From Burkholderia diffusa (GTDB lineage Bacteria > Pseudomonadota > Gammaproteobacteria > Burkholderiales > Burkholderiaceae), in contig NZ_CABVPN010000006.1 of NCBI RefSeq assembly GCF_902499115.1, forward strand, positions 124,001 through 188,000: a stretch of DNA of 64,000 nt, given 5' to 3'. This document shows positions 25,044-34,006 of the stretch, piece by piece. The notes beneath the pieces are model-generated. The model saw only the letters and a list, made by a program, of their open reading frames with translations. It was not told the DNA's origin and ran no database searches. How positions within the stretch are numbered: position 1 is the stretch's first letter; each line of letters starts with the position of its first letter. The position numbers and the translations under genes are program-made.

Positions 25044-26765
25044 TCAGCGATACCAGCGCGGCGTGTAGACCCACTCACGCCCGTCGCCGATTGCGAAACG
25101 CCGCGTCGTCGACGAGCCGACGATCACCATCGTGCGCATGTCCACTTGATCGCTGCGCAGCGCGCCGAGCGTCGTCGTCGTGAGCGTCGCGCCGGGCCGG
25201 CCAATATCGCGGCCGAGCACGACGACCGTGTCGGCCGCGCGATGCGCGCGCACCGCATCGAGCGCACGGTCGAGCTGCCACGGCCGCGCACGCGAGATCG
25301 GGTTGTAGAACGCCATCACGAGATCGGCTTGCGCCGCGTGCCGCAGGCGCGACTCGATCACGTCCCACGGCTTCAGGTTGTCCGACAGCGAGATCGCGCA
25401 GAAATCGTGGCCGAGCGGCGCGCCAGCCTGCGCGGCGGTCGCGAGGGATGCCGATACGCCGGGTTCGACGCGCAGTTCGACCGCGGCCCATCGCGGGTCG
25501 CGTGCTTCGTCGAGCGCTTCGAGCACGGCCGCGGCCATCGCGAAGACACCCGGGTCACCCGACGAGACGACCGCGACGCGCCGGCCTTCGGCCGCCAGTT
25601 CGAACGCATGGCGCGCGCGCTGCATTTCCTCGCGATTGTCCGTGCCGTGGACGCGTTGGTCGGCGCGGAACGGGCCGGCCATCGTCACGTAGGTCGTATA
25701 GCCGAGGATGTCGGTGGCTTGCGCGAGCGCGGTGCGCGCGGCGGGCGTGAGCCACGCCGCATCGCCCGGGCCGAGGCCGAGCACCGTCAGGCGGCCGCGT
25801 GCACGGCCGAGCGTCGCGGGATCGACGGGTTGCGTCGCGACCGCGCACGCGAGGCCGTCGGACGTTGCGCGCAGCGTGTGCGCCACGCGCAACGTCGAAC
25901 CCAGCAGGGCAGCGGCATCGGCGCCTTCGTCGCCGTCGCCGTCGACATCGGCGAAGCGCAACGGCACGTCCAGCGTCCGTGCCGCCGCTTCGACGCGCGC
26001 ATCGCCGAGCAACGACGCCGGGGCGACCAATGCGGCGAGCGCCAGCCGCGCGAGTCCGTGCGTATCGAGCAGCGCGTCGATGCGCCCGGCAAGCGATGGC
26101 GACGCATCGGCCTGCACGCCGCGTGCCGCGATGCCGACCACCACGCTGCGCGGATGGATCACGAGTTCGTCGCGCGCCCCGCGCCACGCATCGGGCGTCA
26201 CGCGGATCGCATGCGCGGCCGCGTCGTCACGCGGCAGCGCGACGTCGTCGAGCCAGGGCGCCGCGCCGTCGATGCGCGTCGCCGCACCCGCGAGCAGATC
26301 GGACACGAAACGCTTGCCTTGCTGGAGATCGGCGAGCGCATAGCCGTCGGGCGGGTTGAGCACGCACGCGCCGAAGCGCAGCTCGCCGCTCGTCGTGATC
26401 GCGGGCGCGACGCGGAGGCATTCGGCGATTTCGCGCGCGATCACGTTGACGCCCGTCAGCCCGCCGAGCAGCGGCACGACGGCCGAACCGTCTTCCGCGA
26501 CCGCGAGCACCGGCGGCTCGACACCCTTGTCGGCCAGCGCCGGCGCGACGCAACGGATCACGATGCCGGCCGCGCACAGCGCGACGATCGGCAGGCCGCG
26601 CGCGTAAAGCTCGCGCATGTGCGCGCCGAGTTCGTCGAACGGCACGTCGGCCTCGACGCGCGACGCGAGCCCGTGCACGACTGCGCCCGGATAACGCGCC
26701 TGGATGCGCCGCGCGGTATCGAGTGCACCCGCGCCGAGAATCACGATCGCGGGCGGAGTCGTCAT
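25044..26765 (-). CDS. cobJ: CbiG-CobJ fusion: precorrin-3B C17-methyltransferase
   Basis: This is a 573-residue two-part protein. Residues 1 to about 325 form a complete CbiG: N domain (GIVIRCVAPALADKGVEPPV, GGLTGVNVIAREIAE), middle linker, and a degenerate C domain (VVVGIAARGVQADAS). Residues from about 330 form the CobJ/CbiH methylase, with VLGLGPGDAAWLTPAA, SSGDPGVFAMA and MAFYNPISRARPW. CobJ methylates C17 and contracts the ring; CbiG opens the lactone in the anaerobic route. The ATG overlaps the cobI stop (ATGA). The C domain lacks the usual GCRRGT-like loop. The gene ends the cobG-H-I-J operon. Confidence 0.93.
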   Translation of the reverse strand: MTTPPAIVILGAGALDTARRIQARYPGAVVHGLASRVEADVPFDELGAHMRELYARGLPIVALCAAGIVIRCVAPALADKGVEPPVLAVAEDGSAVVPLLGGLTGVNVIAREIAECLRVAPAITTSGELRFGACVLNPPDGYALADLQQGKRFVSDLLAGAATRIDGAAPWLDDVALPRDDAAAHAIRVTPDAWRGARDELVIHPRSVVVGIAARGVQADASPSLAGRIDALLDTHGLARLALAALVAPASLLGDARVEAAARTLDVPLRFADVDGDGDEGADAAALLGSTLRVAHTLRATSDGLACAVATQPVDPATLGRARGRLTVLGLGPGDAAWLTPAARTALAQATDILGYTTYVTMAGPFRADQRVHGTDNREEMQRARHAFELAAEGRRVAVVSSGDPGVFAMAAAVLEALDEARDPRWAAVELRVEPGVSASLATAAQAGAPLGHDFCAISLSDNLKPWDVIESRLRHAAQADLVMAFYNPISRARPWQLDRALDAVRAHRAADTVVVLGRDIGRPGATLTTTTLGALRSDQVDMRTMVIVGSSTTRRFAIGDGREWVYTPRWYR

Positions 26766-27496
26766 CCTTGCCATTTTTCCCCCGGCACGACGAGCAGCGA
26801 GAAGTACGGCGACGCCATCGGATCGACTTCGTCGAGCGGCACGATGCGCTGCGCCGCCATCGTCGCGCGCTCGACGTACAGCGCGCGCTTCGCGAGCCCC
26901 AGTTCGTCGAGCACGCGCCGCACCTTGTCGAAGTTGCGGCCGAGCTTCATCACGACGGCCGCGTCGGCCTGCGCGAGTCGCGCGCGCAATTCGTCCGCCG
27001 GCAGCACGCCGGACAGCACCGACAGGCTCTGGTTGCGATAGACGAGCGGCTGGCCGAGCACGGCCGTGCCGCCGAGCATCGCGCACACGCCGGGGATCAC
27101 TTCGGTGTCGTAGCGCGGCGCGAGGCGATCGTGCAGGTACATGTACGACCCGTAGAAGAACGGATCGCCTTCGCAGATCACCGCGACGTCGCGCCCGGCG
27201 TCGAGATGCGACGCGACGATCTCGGCGGCGGTGTCGTAGAAATCGGCGATCACGGTCTCGTAGCAGAGCGGCGGCGGCAGCGCCTCGGTCGTCACCGGAT
27301 AGACGAGCGGCAGTTGCGTCTGCGCTTCGAGCAGGTGCGCCTCGACGATCCCGTAGGCATTGCCTTTCTTGCCCTTCGCGACGAAATACGCGACCACCGG
27401 CGCGGCCTGCAGCACGCGCAGCGCCTTGATCGTCATCAGTTCGGGGTCGCCGGGGCCGACGCCGACCCCGAACAGGCGTCCGCGCGGGGCCATCAT
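26762..27496 (-). CDS. cobI: Precorrin-2 C20-methyltransferase
   Basis: This 244-residue CobI/CbiL methylates C20 of precorrin-2 with S-adenosylmethionine. It has the N-terminal GVGVGPGDPELMTIKA loop, the ICEGDPFFYGSYMYLHDRL motif and the VIPGVCAMLGGTAVLGQPL helix typical of the enzyme. ATG 27496 overlaps the cobH stop (ATGA); a second ATG follows immediately. The stop overlaps the cobJ start in the same way, so the four-gene operon is tightly coupled. Confidence 0.95.
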   Translation of the reverse strand: MMAPRGRLFGVGVGPGDPELMTIKALRVLQAAPVVAYFVAKGKKGNAYGIVEAHLLEAQTQLPLVYPVTTEALPPPLCYETVIADFYDTAAEIVASHLDAGRDVAVICEGDPFFYGSYMYLHDRLAPRYDTEVIPGVCAMLGGTAVLGQPLVYRNQSLSVLSGVLPADELRARLAQADAAVVMKLGRNFDKVRRVLDELGLAKRALYVERATMAAQRIVPLDEVDPMASPYFSLLVVPGEKWQG

Positions 27497-28119
27497 TCTG
27501 CCTCCGTCGCGAGTGCGTTGACGGCGGCTGCGGCCATCGCGCTGCCGCCGCGACGGCCGAGCAGCGCGACGTACGGCACGCCGCGGCTGTCGGCGTCGAG
27601 TGCCGCCTTGGATTCGGCAGCGCCGATGAAGCCGACCGGAAAGCCGAGGATCAACGCGGGGCGCGGCGCACCGGCGTCGATCATGTCGAGCAGGTGGAAC
27701 AGCGCGGTCGGCGCATTGCCGATCACGACGACGCTGCCGGCCAGATGCGGGCGCCACAGTTCGAGCGCCGCGGCCGAGCGCGTGTTGCCGAGATGCCGCG
27801 CAAGGTCGGGGACTTCCGGTTCGCCGAGCGTGCAGATCACGCGATTGCCGGCCGGCAGCCGCGCGCGCGTGATGCCTTCGGCGACCATGCGCGCGTCGCA
27901 CAGGATCGGCGCGCCGGCCGTGAGCGCCGCGCGGCCCGCCGTGCCGGCGCCGGCCGAGAAGCGCAGGTCGTAGGCCACGTCGACCATCCCGCACGCGTGG
28001 ATCACGCGCACTGCGAGCTTCTCGAGATCGGGCGGAATCTGCGACAGGTCGGCCTCGGCGCGGATCGTCGCGAACGACTGGCGGTAGATTTCCTGCCCGT
28101 CGCGAATATAGTCAAGCAT
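27493..28119 (-). CDS. cobH: Precorrin-8X methylmutase
   Basis: This 208-residue CobH/CbiC moves the C11 methyl group to C12, forming hydrogenobyrinate. Recognised segments are RVIHACGMVDVAYDL with the catalytic His, DARMVAEGITRARL, VVIGNAPTALFHLLDMI and GFPVGFIGAAESKAAL. The start overlaps the cobG stop by eight bases. Confidence 0.95.
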   Translation of the reverse strand: MLDYIRDGQEIYRQSFATIRAEADLSQIPPDLEKLAVRVIHACGMVDVAYDLRFSAGAGTAGRAALTAGAPILCDARMVAEGITRARLPAGNRVICTLGEPEVPDLARHLGNTRSAAALELWRPHLAGSVVVIGNAPTALFHLLDMIDAGAPRPALILGFPVGFIGAAESKAALDADSRGVPYVALLGRRGGSAMAAAAVNALATEAE

Positions 28120-29512
28120 CGGTGGTGTCCTGGCTGTGCCGCGCGCCCGTCAGTCGGTCCGCGGCCTGGTCAATCGTCAGATGGCGCGCGAGCGGGGCGC
28201 CGAGGCCCGCGGCGGCGTCGCGCCGGTAAAGGTCGTAGCGTCCGGGCGCGACCGCGACGAGGGTATGCATCGCGGGACGCGGCAGCGCGCAGTGGCGCTC
28301 GCAGCCGGTCAGGTGCACGTCGACCGGATGGCCGACGCGCGCGGCCAGCGCGAGCGCATCGTGTTTCGTATCGGCGCGCGACTTCGCGCAGCCCGCGCTG
28401 CCGGTGCAGGCGACCAGCGCCGCCAGCGGGTCGGACGTCGTGCACACGAGGCCGATCGACGCGAACGCGTCGAGCACGGCTGGCGTGCGTTCGTGCGGGA
28501 CGCCGTGCACGAACACGCCCTGCCACGGGGTCATCGACAGCGTGCCGTCGCCTTCCGCGTCGGCGAGTGCCGCAAGCCGTTCCAGTTGTGTTGCGTCGAA
28601 CCGGCCGAGCACGAACTGCGCGCCGACGCTGCAGCGATCCGCATCGCGCGACGGCCTTGCACCGAAACGCAGCGCGGCGTCCGCCTGCTTGCGCCGCCAG
28701 CCGGCCAGTGCCGGATCGGCTTCGAGCGGGAAGGGCGCGTAATACTGCGCGCGCGCGCGCAATGCGCATGCGCCGCAGGTCGCGAGCAAAGCGCGCATCC
28801 GCGTGACGTCGGCCGGTGCGAGATCGAGGAACGCGAGCAGCAGCGCGCGAACGAGCGCGACGGTCTGGTCCGGCGCGACGTCGAACGAAGCGGACGGATC
28901 ACCGGGCGCGACCGGCGGGCAGCCTGCCAGGCCCGCGGCGATGCGGACCACACCGTCGCCTCGACGCCACGCGGCGAGCCAGATGTCGTGCGGATGATCG
29001 AGCGCCGCGACCGATTCGCCGCCGTCGAGCTGGATCGAGAATTTCGGCGACACCTCGCCGCGGCGCGGCTCGTGCGTCAGCATGTCGAGCAACGGCAGCG
29101 CGAGCGCGCGGCTGTCGAGCAGTGCGTCGGGATCGCGCCCCGCGAGCGGGCTGAGCATCAGGTTGCGGACGTCGTCGCGCGCGGCGAGCGCGGCCCGGTC
29201 GTCGGCGGCATCGGCGGCGCTCGCGCGCGGGCCCAGGCCCGCGTCGAGCAATGCGTCGGCCAGCGTATCGGCCGCGCCGTCGCGGATGCCGCGCAACTGG
29301 AGATTCGCGCGATTGGTCGCGTCGATCGCGCCGGAGCCGCAGGCGCGCGCGGCGGCGGCGATTGCACGCGCCTGCCGCGCGTCGAGCCGGCCGCCCGGCA
29401 GCTTGATCCGGCACAGCCCGCCGTCGGCGGCCGCGACGACGCGCACGAGCCCCGGGCAAGCCGACGGGCGCACGGCGGGCGACGCAGGAATGGAATCGGG
29501 GGCGGAACTCAA
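28112..29512 (-). CDS. cobG: Precorrin-3B synthase
   Basis: This 466-residue sulfite/nitrite-reductase-like protein is CobG, the oxygen-dependent enzyme that hydroxylates precorrin-3A at C20 and forms the gamma-lactone. The N-terminal half has the CPGLVRVVAAADGGLCRIKLPGG opening and a LQLRGIRDGAAD motif. The C-terminal half carries cysteines for the [4Fe-4S] cluster in ACTGSAGCAKS and LTGCERHC. It begins the leftward cobG-cobH-cobI-cobJ operon, 80 bases after a cobalamin riboswitch. Its presence marks the aerobic pathway. Confidence 0.93.
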   Translation of the reverse strand: MSSAPDSIPASPAVRPSACPGLVRVVAAADGGLCRIKLPGGRLDARQARAIAAAARACGSGAIDATNRANLQLRGIRDGAADTLADALLDAGLGPRASAADAADDRAALAARDDVRNLMLSPLAGRDPDALLDSRALALPLLDMLTHEPRRGEVSPKFSIQLDGGESVAALDHPHDIWLAAWRRGDGVVRIAAGLAGCPPVAPGDPSASFDVAPDQTVALVRALLLAFLDLAPADVTRMRALLATCGACALRARAQYYAPFPLEADPALAGWRRKQADAALRFGARPSRDADRCSVGAQFVLGRFDATQLERLAALADAEGDGTLSMTPWQGVFVHGVPHERTPAVLDAFASIGLVCTTSDPLAALVACTGSAGCAKSRADTKHDALALAARVGHPVDVHLTGCERHCALPRPAMHTLVAVAPGRYDLYRRDAAAGLGAPLARHLTIDQAADRLTGARHSQDTTDA

Positions 29513-29591
29513 CGGGATACCGGGGCAGTGTCACGCCGCGGCCAACGTATCGGTACACCCCGCCCGACGCCGACTGGCACGCACGCACTTT

Positions 29592-29738
29592 CATGCCGGC
29601 AGGTCTCCTGGCTGACAGGTCGGCGCCGGCTCCCGGCCTTCCCGGTGAAACCAGTGGCATGAGGGGGGAGATCGGCTCGCTGTCTACAGTTGCGGGGGCA
29701 GCCACAGCGGCGCGGTGCGCGCCCTGTGTTCCCTCTTC
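29592..29738 (-). ncRNA. Cobalamin riboswitch upstream of cobG
   Basis: On the minus strand the blocks run GGGAACACAGG (about 29735-29725), GGCTGCCCCCGCAACTGTA, GCCACTGGTTTCACCGGGAAGG and finally the B12 box AGCCAGGAGACCTGCCGGCA (29612-29593), which matches the classic box almost perfectly. It ends 80 bases before the cobG start, so the switch probably masks the ribosome site or terminates early when cobalamin is bound. Confidence 0.95.
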
Positions 29739-29745
29739 GGCCCCG

Positions 29746-29976
29746 AAGGGCACCGGCGAACGAACGGCCGTAGGATACCCGATTTCACCGGCGCTTCGCG
29801 ACCGCCGAGCGGGCTTCGTGGCCGAAGCGAAATGCGGCCCGGCGTCGGCGGCCCCGCAGATGAAACGCGCGGTGGAACACGGTACCATGCCGACTTTCGC
29901 AATGCGGACAGCTGCACCGGCGCCATCACGGCCGCCGTGCGGCGACTCGATGGAACCGGACGATGGGGAAGGGTGC
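29746..29976. other. Leader between the cobG riboswitch and cobL
   Basis: This stretch is the divergent promoter region of the cobG and cobL operons. I see no second B12 box on the plus strand and no open frame with coding character. A minus-strand -10-like TATCCT (29772-29777) could serve the cobG side. How the cobL side is regulated is not visible. Confidence 0.45.
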
Positions 29977-31212
29977 ATGACGGCGTGGCTGACGGTAGTG
30001 GGCATCGGCGACGACGGCTACGCGGGGCTCGGGCGTAGCGCGCGGCGCGCGCTGCTCGAGGCGACGCAGGTCGTCGGCGCGAAGCGGCACCTCGACATGC
30101 TGCCCGCGCGGCTGCGGGCCGAACGCACCGCGTGGCCGTCGCCGTTCGACCTGTCGGGCCTGCTCGCGCGGCGCGGTTCGCCCGTCTGCGTGCTGGCGAG
30201 CGGCGACCCGATGCTGTTCGGCGTCGGCGCGACACTCGCGCGCGAACTATCTCCCGACGAATGGCGCGTGCTGCCCGCACCGTCATCGCTGTCGCTGGCG
30301 GCCGCGCGGCTCGGCTGGGCGTTGCAGGACGTCGGCGCGGTGTCGCTCGTCGGCCGGCCGCTCGCGACGCTCGCGCGCCATCTGCTGCCGGGCCGGCGCC
30401 TGTTCGTGCTGAGCGCCGACGGCCGCACGCCGGCCACGGTCGCGGCCGAACTCGCCGCGCGCGGCTTCGGTCCGACGCGCATCAGCGTATTCGAACACCT
30501 CGGCGGGCCGCTCGAACGGCGCATCGACGGTCTCGCGCAAGACTGGAACATCGACGAAACCGCCGCGCTCAATCTCGTCGCGCTCGACTGCCAGGCCGGC
30601 CCCGATGCGCCGCGCCGAGCACTCACGCCGGGCCTGCCTGACGACGCGTACCGCCACGACGGCCAGCTCACCAAGCGCGACATGCGCGCGCTGACGCTCG
30701 GACGCCTCGCGCCCGCACCCGGCGAACTGCTGTGGGACGTCGGCGCGGGTAGCGGCTCGATCGGCATCGAGTGGATGCGCACGCATCCGTCGTGCCAGTC
30801 GATCGCGATCGAGTCGCATGCGGAGCGGCAGCGCTTCATCGAACACAATCGCGACGCGCTCGGCGTGCCGGGCCTGCAACTCGTCGCGGGGCGCGCACCC
30901 GCAGCGCTTGCCGGGCTTGCGACGCCCGACGCGATCTTCATCGGCGGTGGCGCGACCGCGCCCGGCGTGCTCGCCGCGTGCTGGTCGGCGCTGAAGCCCG
31001 GCGGCCGGCTCGTCGCGAACGCGGTCACGCTGCAGGGCGAGCTGGCGCTCGCCGCGTGGCGCGATATTCACGGCGGCACGCTCACGCGCGTGTCGCTCGC
31101 GCACGCCGAACCACTCGGCCGCTTCGACACGTGGCGGCAGCCGTTGCCCGTCACGCTGTACGACGTGCGCAAACCCGATTCCACGGCAACGGACCTCGCG
31201 GACCCCACGTGA
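29977..31212 (+). CDS. cobL: Precorrin-6B C5,15-methyltransferase (decarboxylating)
   Basis: This 411-residue bifunctional CobL joins two domains. The N-terminal CbiE-like methylase (residues 1 to about 205; VVGIGDDGYAGLGRSARRAL, LASGDPMLFGVGATLAREL) methylates C5 and C15. The C-terminal CbiT-like Rossmann methylase (from about 215; KRDMRALTLGRLAPAPGELL, WDVGAGSGSIGIEW) decarboxylates the acetate on C12. The ATG at 29977 follows a GGGGAAGGG stretch; an ATG nine codons earlier is possible. The stop overlaps the cbiD ATG as TGATG, and the operon continues with cobK and cobM. Confidence 0.93.
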   Translation: MTAWLTVVGIGDDGYAGLGRSARRALLEATQVVGAKRHLDMLPARLRAERTAWPSPFDLSGLLARRGSPVCVLASGDPMLFGVGATLARELSPDEWRVLPAPSSLSLAAARLGWALQDVGAVSLVGRPLATLARHLLPGRRLFVLSADGRTPATVAAELAARGFGPTRISVFEHLGGPLERRIDGLAQDWNIDETAALNLVALDCQAGPDAPRRALTPGLPDDAYRHDGQLTKRDMRALTLGRLAPAPGELLWDVGAGSGSIGIEWMRTHPSCQSIAIESHAERQRFIEHNRDALGVPGLQLVAGRAPAALAGLATPDAIFIGGGATAPGVLAACWSALKPGGRLVANAVTLQGELALAAWRDIHGGTLTRVSLAHAEPLGRFDTWRQPLPVTLYDVRKPDSTATDLADPT

Positions 31213-32300
31213 TGCGCGACGAAACCCCCGAACAACCGGCGCCGCTGCGCTTCGGCTATACGACCGGCAGCTGCGCGACCGCGACGTCGCTCGCGGCCGC
31301 GCGCCTGTTGCTCGCGGGGGGCGCGATCGACGCCGTCGAGATCGTGCTGCCGAAGGGGCAGCACGTGATGATGCGGCTTGCGTTCTGCAGGACGACCGCA
31401 GACGGCGCGGAAGCCGGCACGATCAAGGATGCCGGCGACGATCCGGACGTCACGCACGGTGCGCTGGTCTTCGCGCGCGTCGCGCTCGCGGCGGTGCCCG
31501 GCGTGCGCTTTCACGCGGGGCCGGGTGTCGGCACCGTCACGCGCGCCGGACTCACGCTGCCGGTCGGCGAACCGGCGATCAATCCTGTGCCGCGCCAGAT
31601 GATGACCACGCACCTCGACGCGCTCGCGGCCGAATTCGCCTACGCAGGCGGCTTCGACGTGACGATCGGCGTCGAGGGCGGCGAGGCGCTCGCGCTGAAG
31701 ACGATGAACCCGCGTCTAGGCATCGTCGGCGGATTGTCGATCCTCGGCACGACCGGCATCGTGCGGCCGTTCTCGTGCTCGGCGTACATCGCGTCGATCC
31801 ACCAGGGCATCGACGTCGCGCGCGCGAACGGGATCGCGCACATCGCCGCGTGCACCGGCAACGCGAGCGAGGATGCGATGCGCGCGCACTACGGCCTGCC
31901 CGACATGGCGCTGATCGAAATGGGCGATTTCGCCGGCGCTGTGCTCAAGCACCTGCGCCGCGCGCCGGTCGCCCGCCTGTCGATGTGCGGCGGGTTCGGC
32001 AAGCTCAGCAAGCTTGCGGCAGGCCATCTCGACCTGCACAGCCGCCATTCGAGCATCGACCTGCCACTGCTTGCGAAGTGGGCGGCCGAGGCGGGCGCGA
32101 ACGCAGCGCTGCAGGCCGCGATGCGCGCGGCGAACACCAGCCAGGAAGCGCTGAAGCTCGCGCAGGCCGACGGCGTGCCGCTCGGCGACATCGTCTGCGC
32201 GCATGCGCTGCGGGTCGCGCGCGACATCGTGCCGCCATCGGTCTCGGTCGAGATGTTCGCGATCGACCGGCAGGGCCGCTTCGTCGGGACCGCACGATGA
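31212..32300 (+). CDS. cbiD: C1-methyltransferase CbiD (precorrin-5B type)
   Basis: This is a 362-residue CbiD. It has the FGYTTGSCATATSLAAARLL opening, the GTIKDAGDDPDVTHG and TRAGLTLPVGEPAINPVPRQM motifs, and the family end with MFAIDRQGRFVG. CbiD methylates C1 in the cobalt-early pathway. Here it sits in an otherwise CobG/CobN-type set that has no CobF in this window, so it probably supplies the C1 methylation that CobF would do. The ATG overlaps the cobL stop, and the stop overlaps the cobK start (ATGA). Confidence 0.94.
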   Translation: MRDETPEQPAPLRFGYTTGSCATATSLAAARLLLAGGAIDAVEIVLPKGQHVMMRLAFCRTTADGAEAGTIKDAGDDPDVTHGALVFARVALAAVPGVRFHAGPGVGTVTRAGLTLPVGEPAINPVPRQMMTTHLDALAAEFAYAGGFDVTIGVEGGEALALKTMNPRLGIVGGLSILGTTGIVRPFSCSAYIASIHQGIDVARANGIAHIAACTGNASEDAMRAHYGLPDMALIEMGDFAGAVLKHLRRAPVARLSMCGGFGKLSKLAAGHLDLHSRHSSIDLPLLAKWAAEAGANAALQAAMRAANTSQEALKLAQADGVPLGDIVCAHALRVARDIVPPSVSVEMFAIDRQGRFVGTAR

Positions 32301-33028
32301 GCGCGCGCATCCTGCTGCTCGGCGGCACGGGCGACGCGCTGAAGATCGCACGCGCGCTCGGCCCGCAGCACGTCTACAGCCTCGCGGGCCTCGGCAAGGT
32401 GCCCGACGACTTGCGCTGCGAAGTGCGCGTCGGCGGCTTCGGCGGAGCGGCTGGGCTCGCCGCGTACCTGCATGGCGCCGGCATCGGCCTCGTGATCGAC
32501 GCGACGCATCCGTATGCCGCGCGAATCAGTGCGAACGCGGCGGCCGCCGCGCGCGACGCGGGCGTGCCGGTGTGGGCGCTGCGACGCGCGCCGTGGGCGC
32601 CGCAACCCGGCGACGACTGGAGGATGGTCGACGACTGGGCCGGCATCGAGGCCGCGCTCGCGCCGTTCCGGCGGCCGCTGTTCACGCTCGGCCGCGAACC
32701 GCTCGCGCATCTCGACGAGATTCCGCCGCACCAGTTCTGGCTGGTGCGCTGCCTCGATGCGCATCCCGGCAACGCGCGCGCGCAGGTCCTCGCCGCGCGC
32801 GGGCCGTTCACGCTCGACGGCGAGCGCGCGCTGTTCGCGCTCGCGGGCATCGACGTCGTCGTCAGCAAGAACAGCGGCGGCGCCGCGACCGAGGCCAAGC
32901 TCGACGTCGCGCGTGAACGCAGGCTTCCGGTCGTGATGCTGCGCCGGCCGACGCTGCCCGACGCCGATCGCATGTTCGACTCGGCCGCCGCGCTGCTCGA
33001 TGCGCTCGACCCGGCCGCGCGCGCGTGA
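32297..33028 (+). CDS. cobK: Precorrin-6A reductase
   Basis: This 243-residue CobK/CbiJ reduces the corrin macrocycle with NADPH. The N-terminal ILLLGGTGDALKIARAL is the dinucleotide-binding loop. IDATHPYAARISANAAAAARDAG and VVSKNSGGAATEAKLDVARE are signature stretches of the family. It is the third gene of the cobL-cbiD-cobK-cobM operon and overlaps cbiD by four bases. Confidence 0.93.
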   Translation: MSARILLLGGTGDALKIARALGPQHVYSLAGLGKVPDDLRCEVRVGGFGGAAGLAAYLHGAGIGLVIDATHPYAARISANAAAAARDAGVPVWALRRAPWAPQPGDDWRMVDDWAGIEAALAPFRRPLFTLGREPLAHLDEIPPHQFWLVRCLDAHPGNARAQVLAARGPFTLDGERALFALAGIDVVVSKNSGGAATEAKLDVARERRLPVVMLRRPTLPDADRMFDSAAALLDALDPAARA

Positions 33029-33071
33029 TGCCGCGCGACCGGCTGCCCCATGAATTGACGGAGATTTTTCG

Positions 33072-33800
33072 ATGACGGTGTATTTCATCGGCGCGGGCCC
33101 CGGCGACCCGGAGCTGATCACGGTGAAGGGCCAGCGTCTCGTGCGCACGTGCCCGGTGATTCTCTACGCAGGCTCGCTCGTGCCGCCGGCCGTGCTCGAC
33201 GGCCATCGCGCGGAGCAGGTCGTCAATACGGCCGAGCTCGACCTCGATGCGATCGTCGCGCTGCTCGCCGATGCGCACGCGAAAGGCCTGGACGTCGCGC
33301 GCGTGCATTCGGGCGATCCGTCGCTGTACGGCGCGATCGGGGAACAGATCCGCCGGTTGAAAGCGCTCGGGATTCCGTATGAAATCGTGCCCGGCGTGAC
33401 GGCCACGGCCGCGTGCGCGGCGACGCTCGGCGTCGAGCTGACGCTGCCCGGTGTCGCGCAGACGGTGATCCTCACGCGCTTCGCGGGCAAGACGACGATG
33501 CCGGAAGGTGAAGCGCTCGGCGCGCTCGCCGCGCATCGCGCGACGCTCGCGATCCATCTCGGCGTGCGGCATCTCGCGCGGATCGTCGACGAAGTGCTGC
33601 CGCATTACGGGCCCGCGTGCCCGGTCGCGGTGATCTACCGTGCGAGCTGGCCCGACGAGGAACGCGTGACCGGCACGCTGGCCGACATCGTCGGCAAGGT
33701 GCAGGGCACGCGGATCGAGCGCACCGCGCTGATCCTGATCGGGCGCGTGCTCGATGCGGAAGGGTTTGCGGATTCGACGCTGTATGCGAGCGGCAGTTGA
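33072..33800 (+). CDS. cobM: Precorrin-4 C11-methyltransferase
   Basis: This 242-residue CobM/CbiF methylates C11. It has VYFIGAGPGDPELITVKGQRLV at the N-terminus, VARVHSGDPSLYGAIGEQIRRL, EIVPGVTATAACAATLGVEL and ILTRFAGKTTMPEGE, all typical. GGAG precedes the ATG by about nine bases. It closes the rightward cobalamin operon, 43 bases after cobK. Confidence 0.95.
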   Translation: MTVYFIGAGPGDPELITVKGQRLVRTCPVILYAGSLVPPAVLDGHRAEQVVNTAELDLDAIVALLADAHAKGLDVARVHSGDPSLYGAIGEQIRRLKALGIPYEIVPGVTATAACAATLGVELTLPGVAQTVILTRFAGKTTMPEGEALGALAAHRATLAIHLGVRHLARIVDEVLPHYGPACPVAVIYRASWPDEERVTGTLADIVGKVQGTRIERTALILIGRVLDAEGFADSTLYASGS

Positions 33801-34006
33801 TCGCGCGCACGGAACGCGAGGCACTTCGCATTTCGCGGCATCGCGACGACGGGTTTTCTCGCGAGCCGGCCCGCTGATCAACGCCCTCGGTCGAACGGCG
33901 CCAACCGTGCAATCCGGCGTGACTGAGCAACAACGGGCAACCGCGCGAAGGCCACGATCCGGGTCAACGCCTTCACGCGCAGCGTCCGACCCGCGCCAAG
34001 TCTGCG

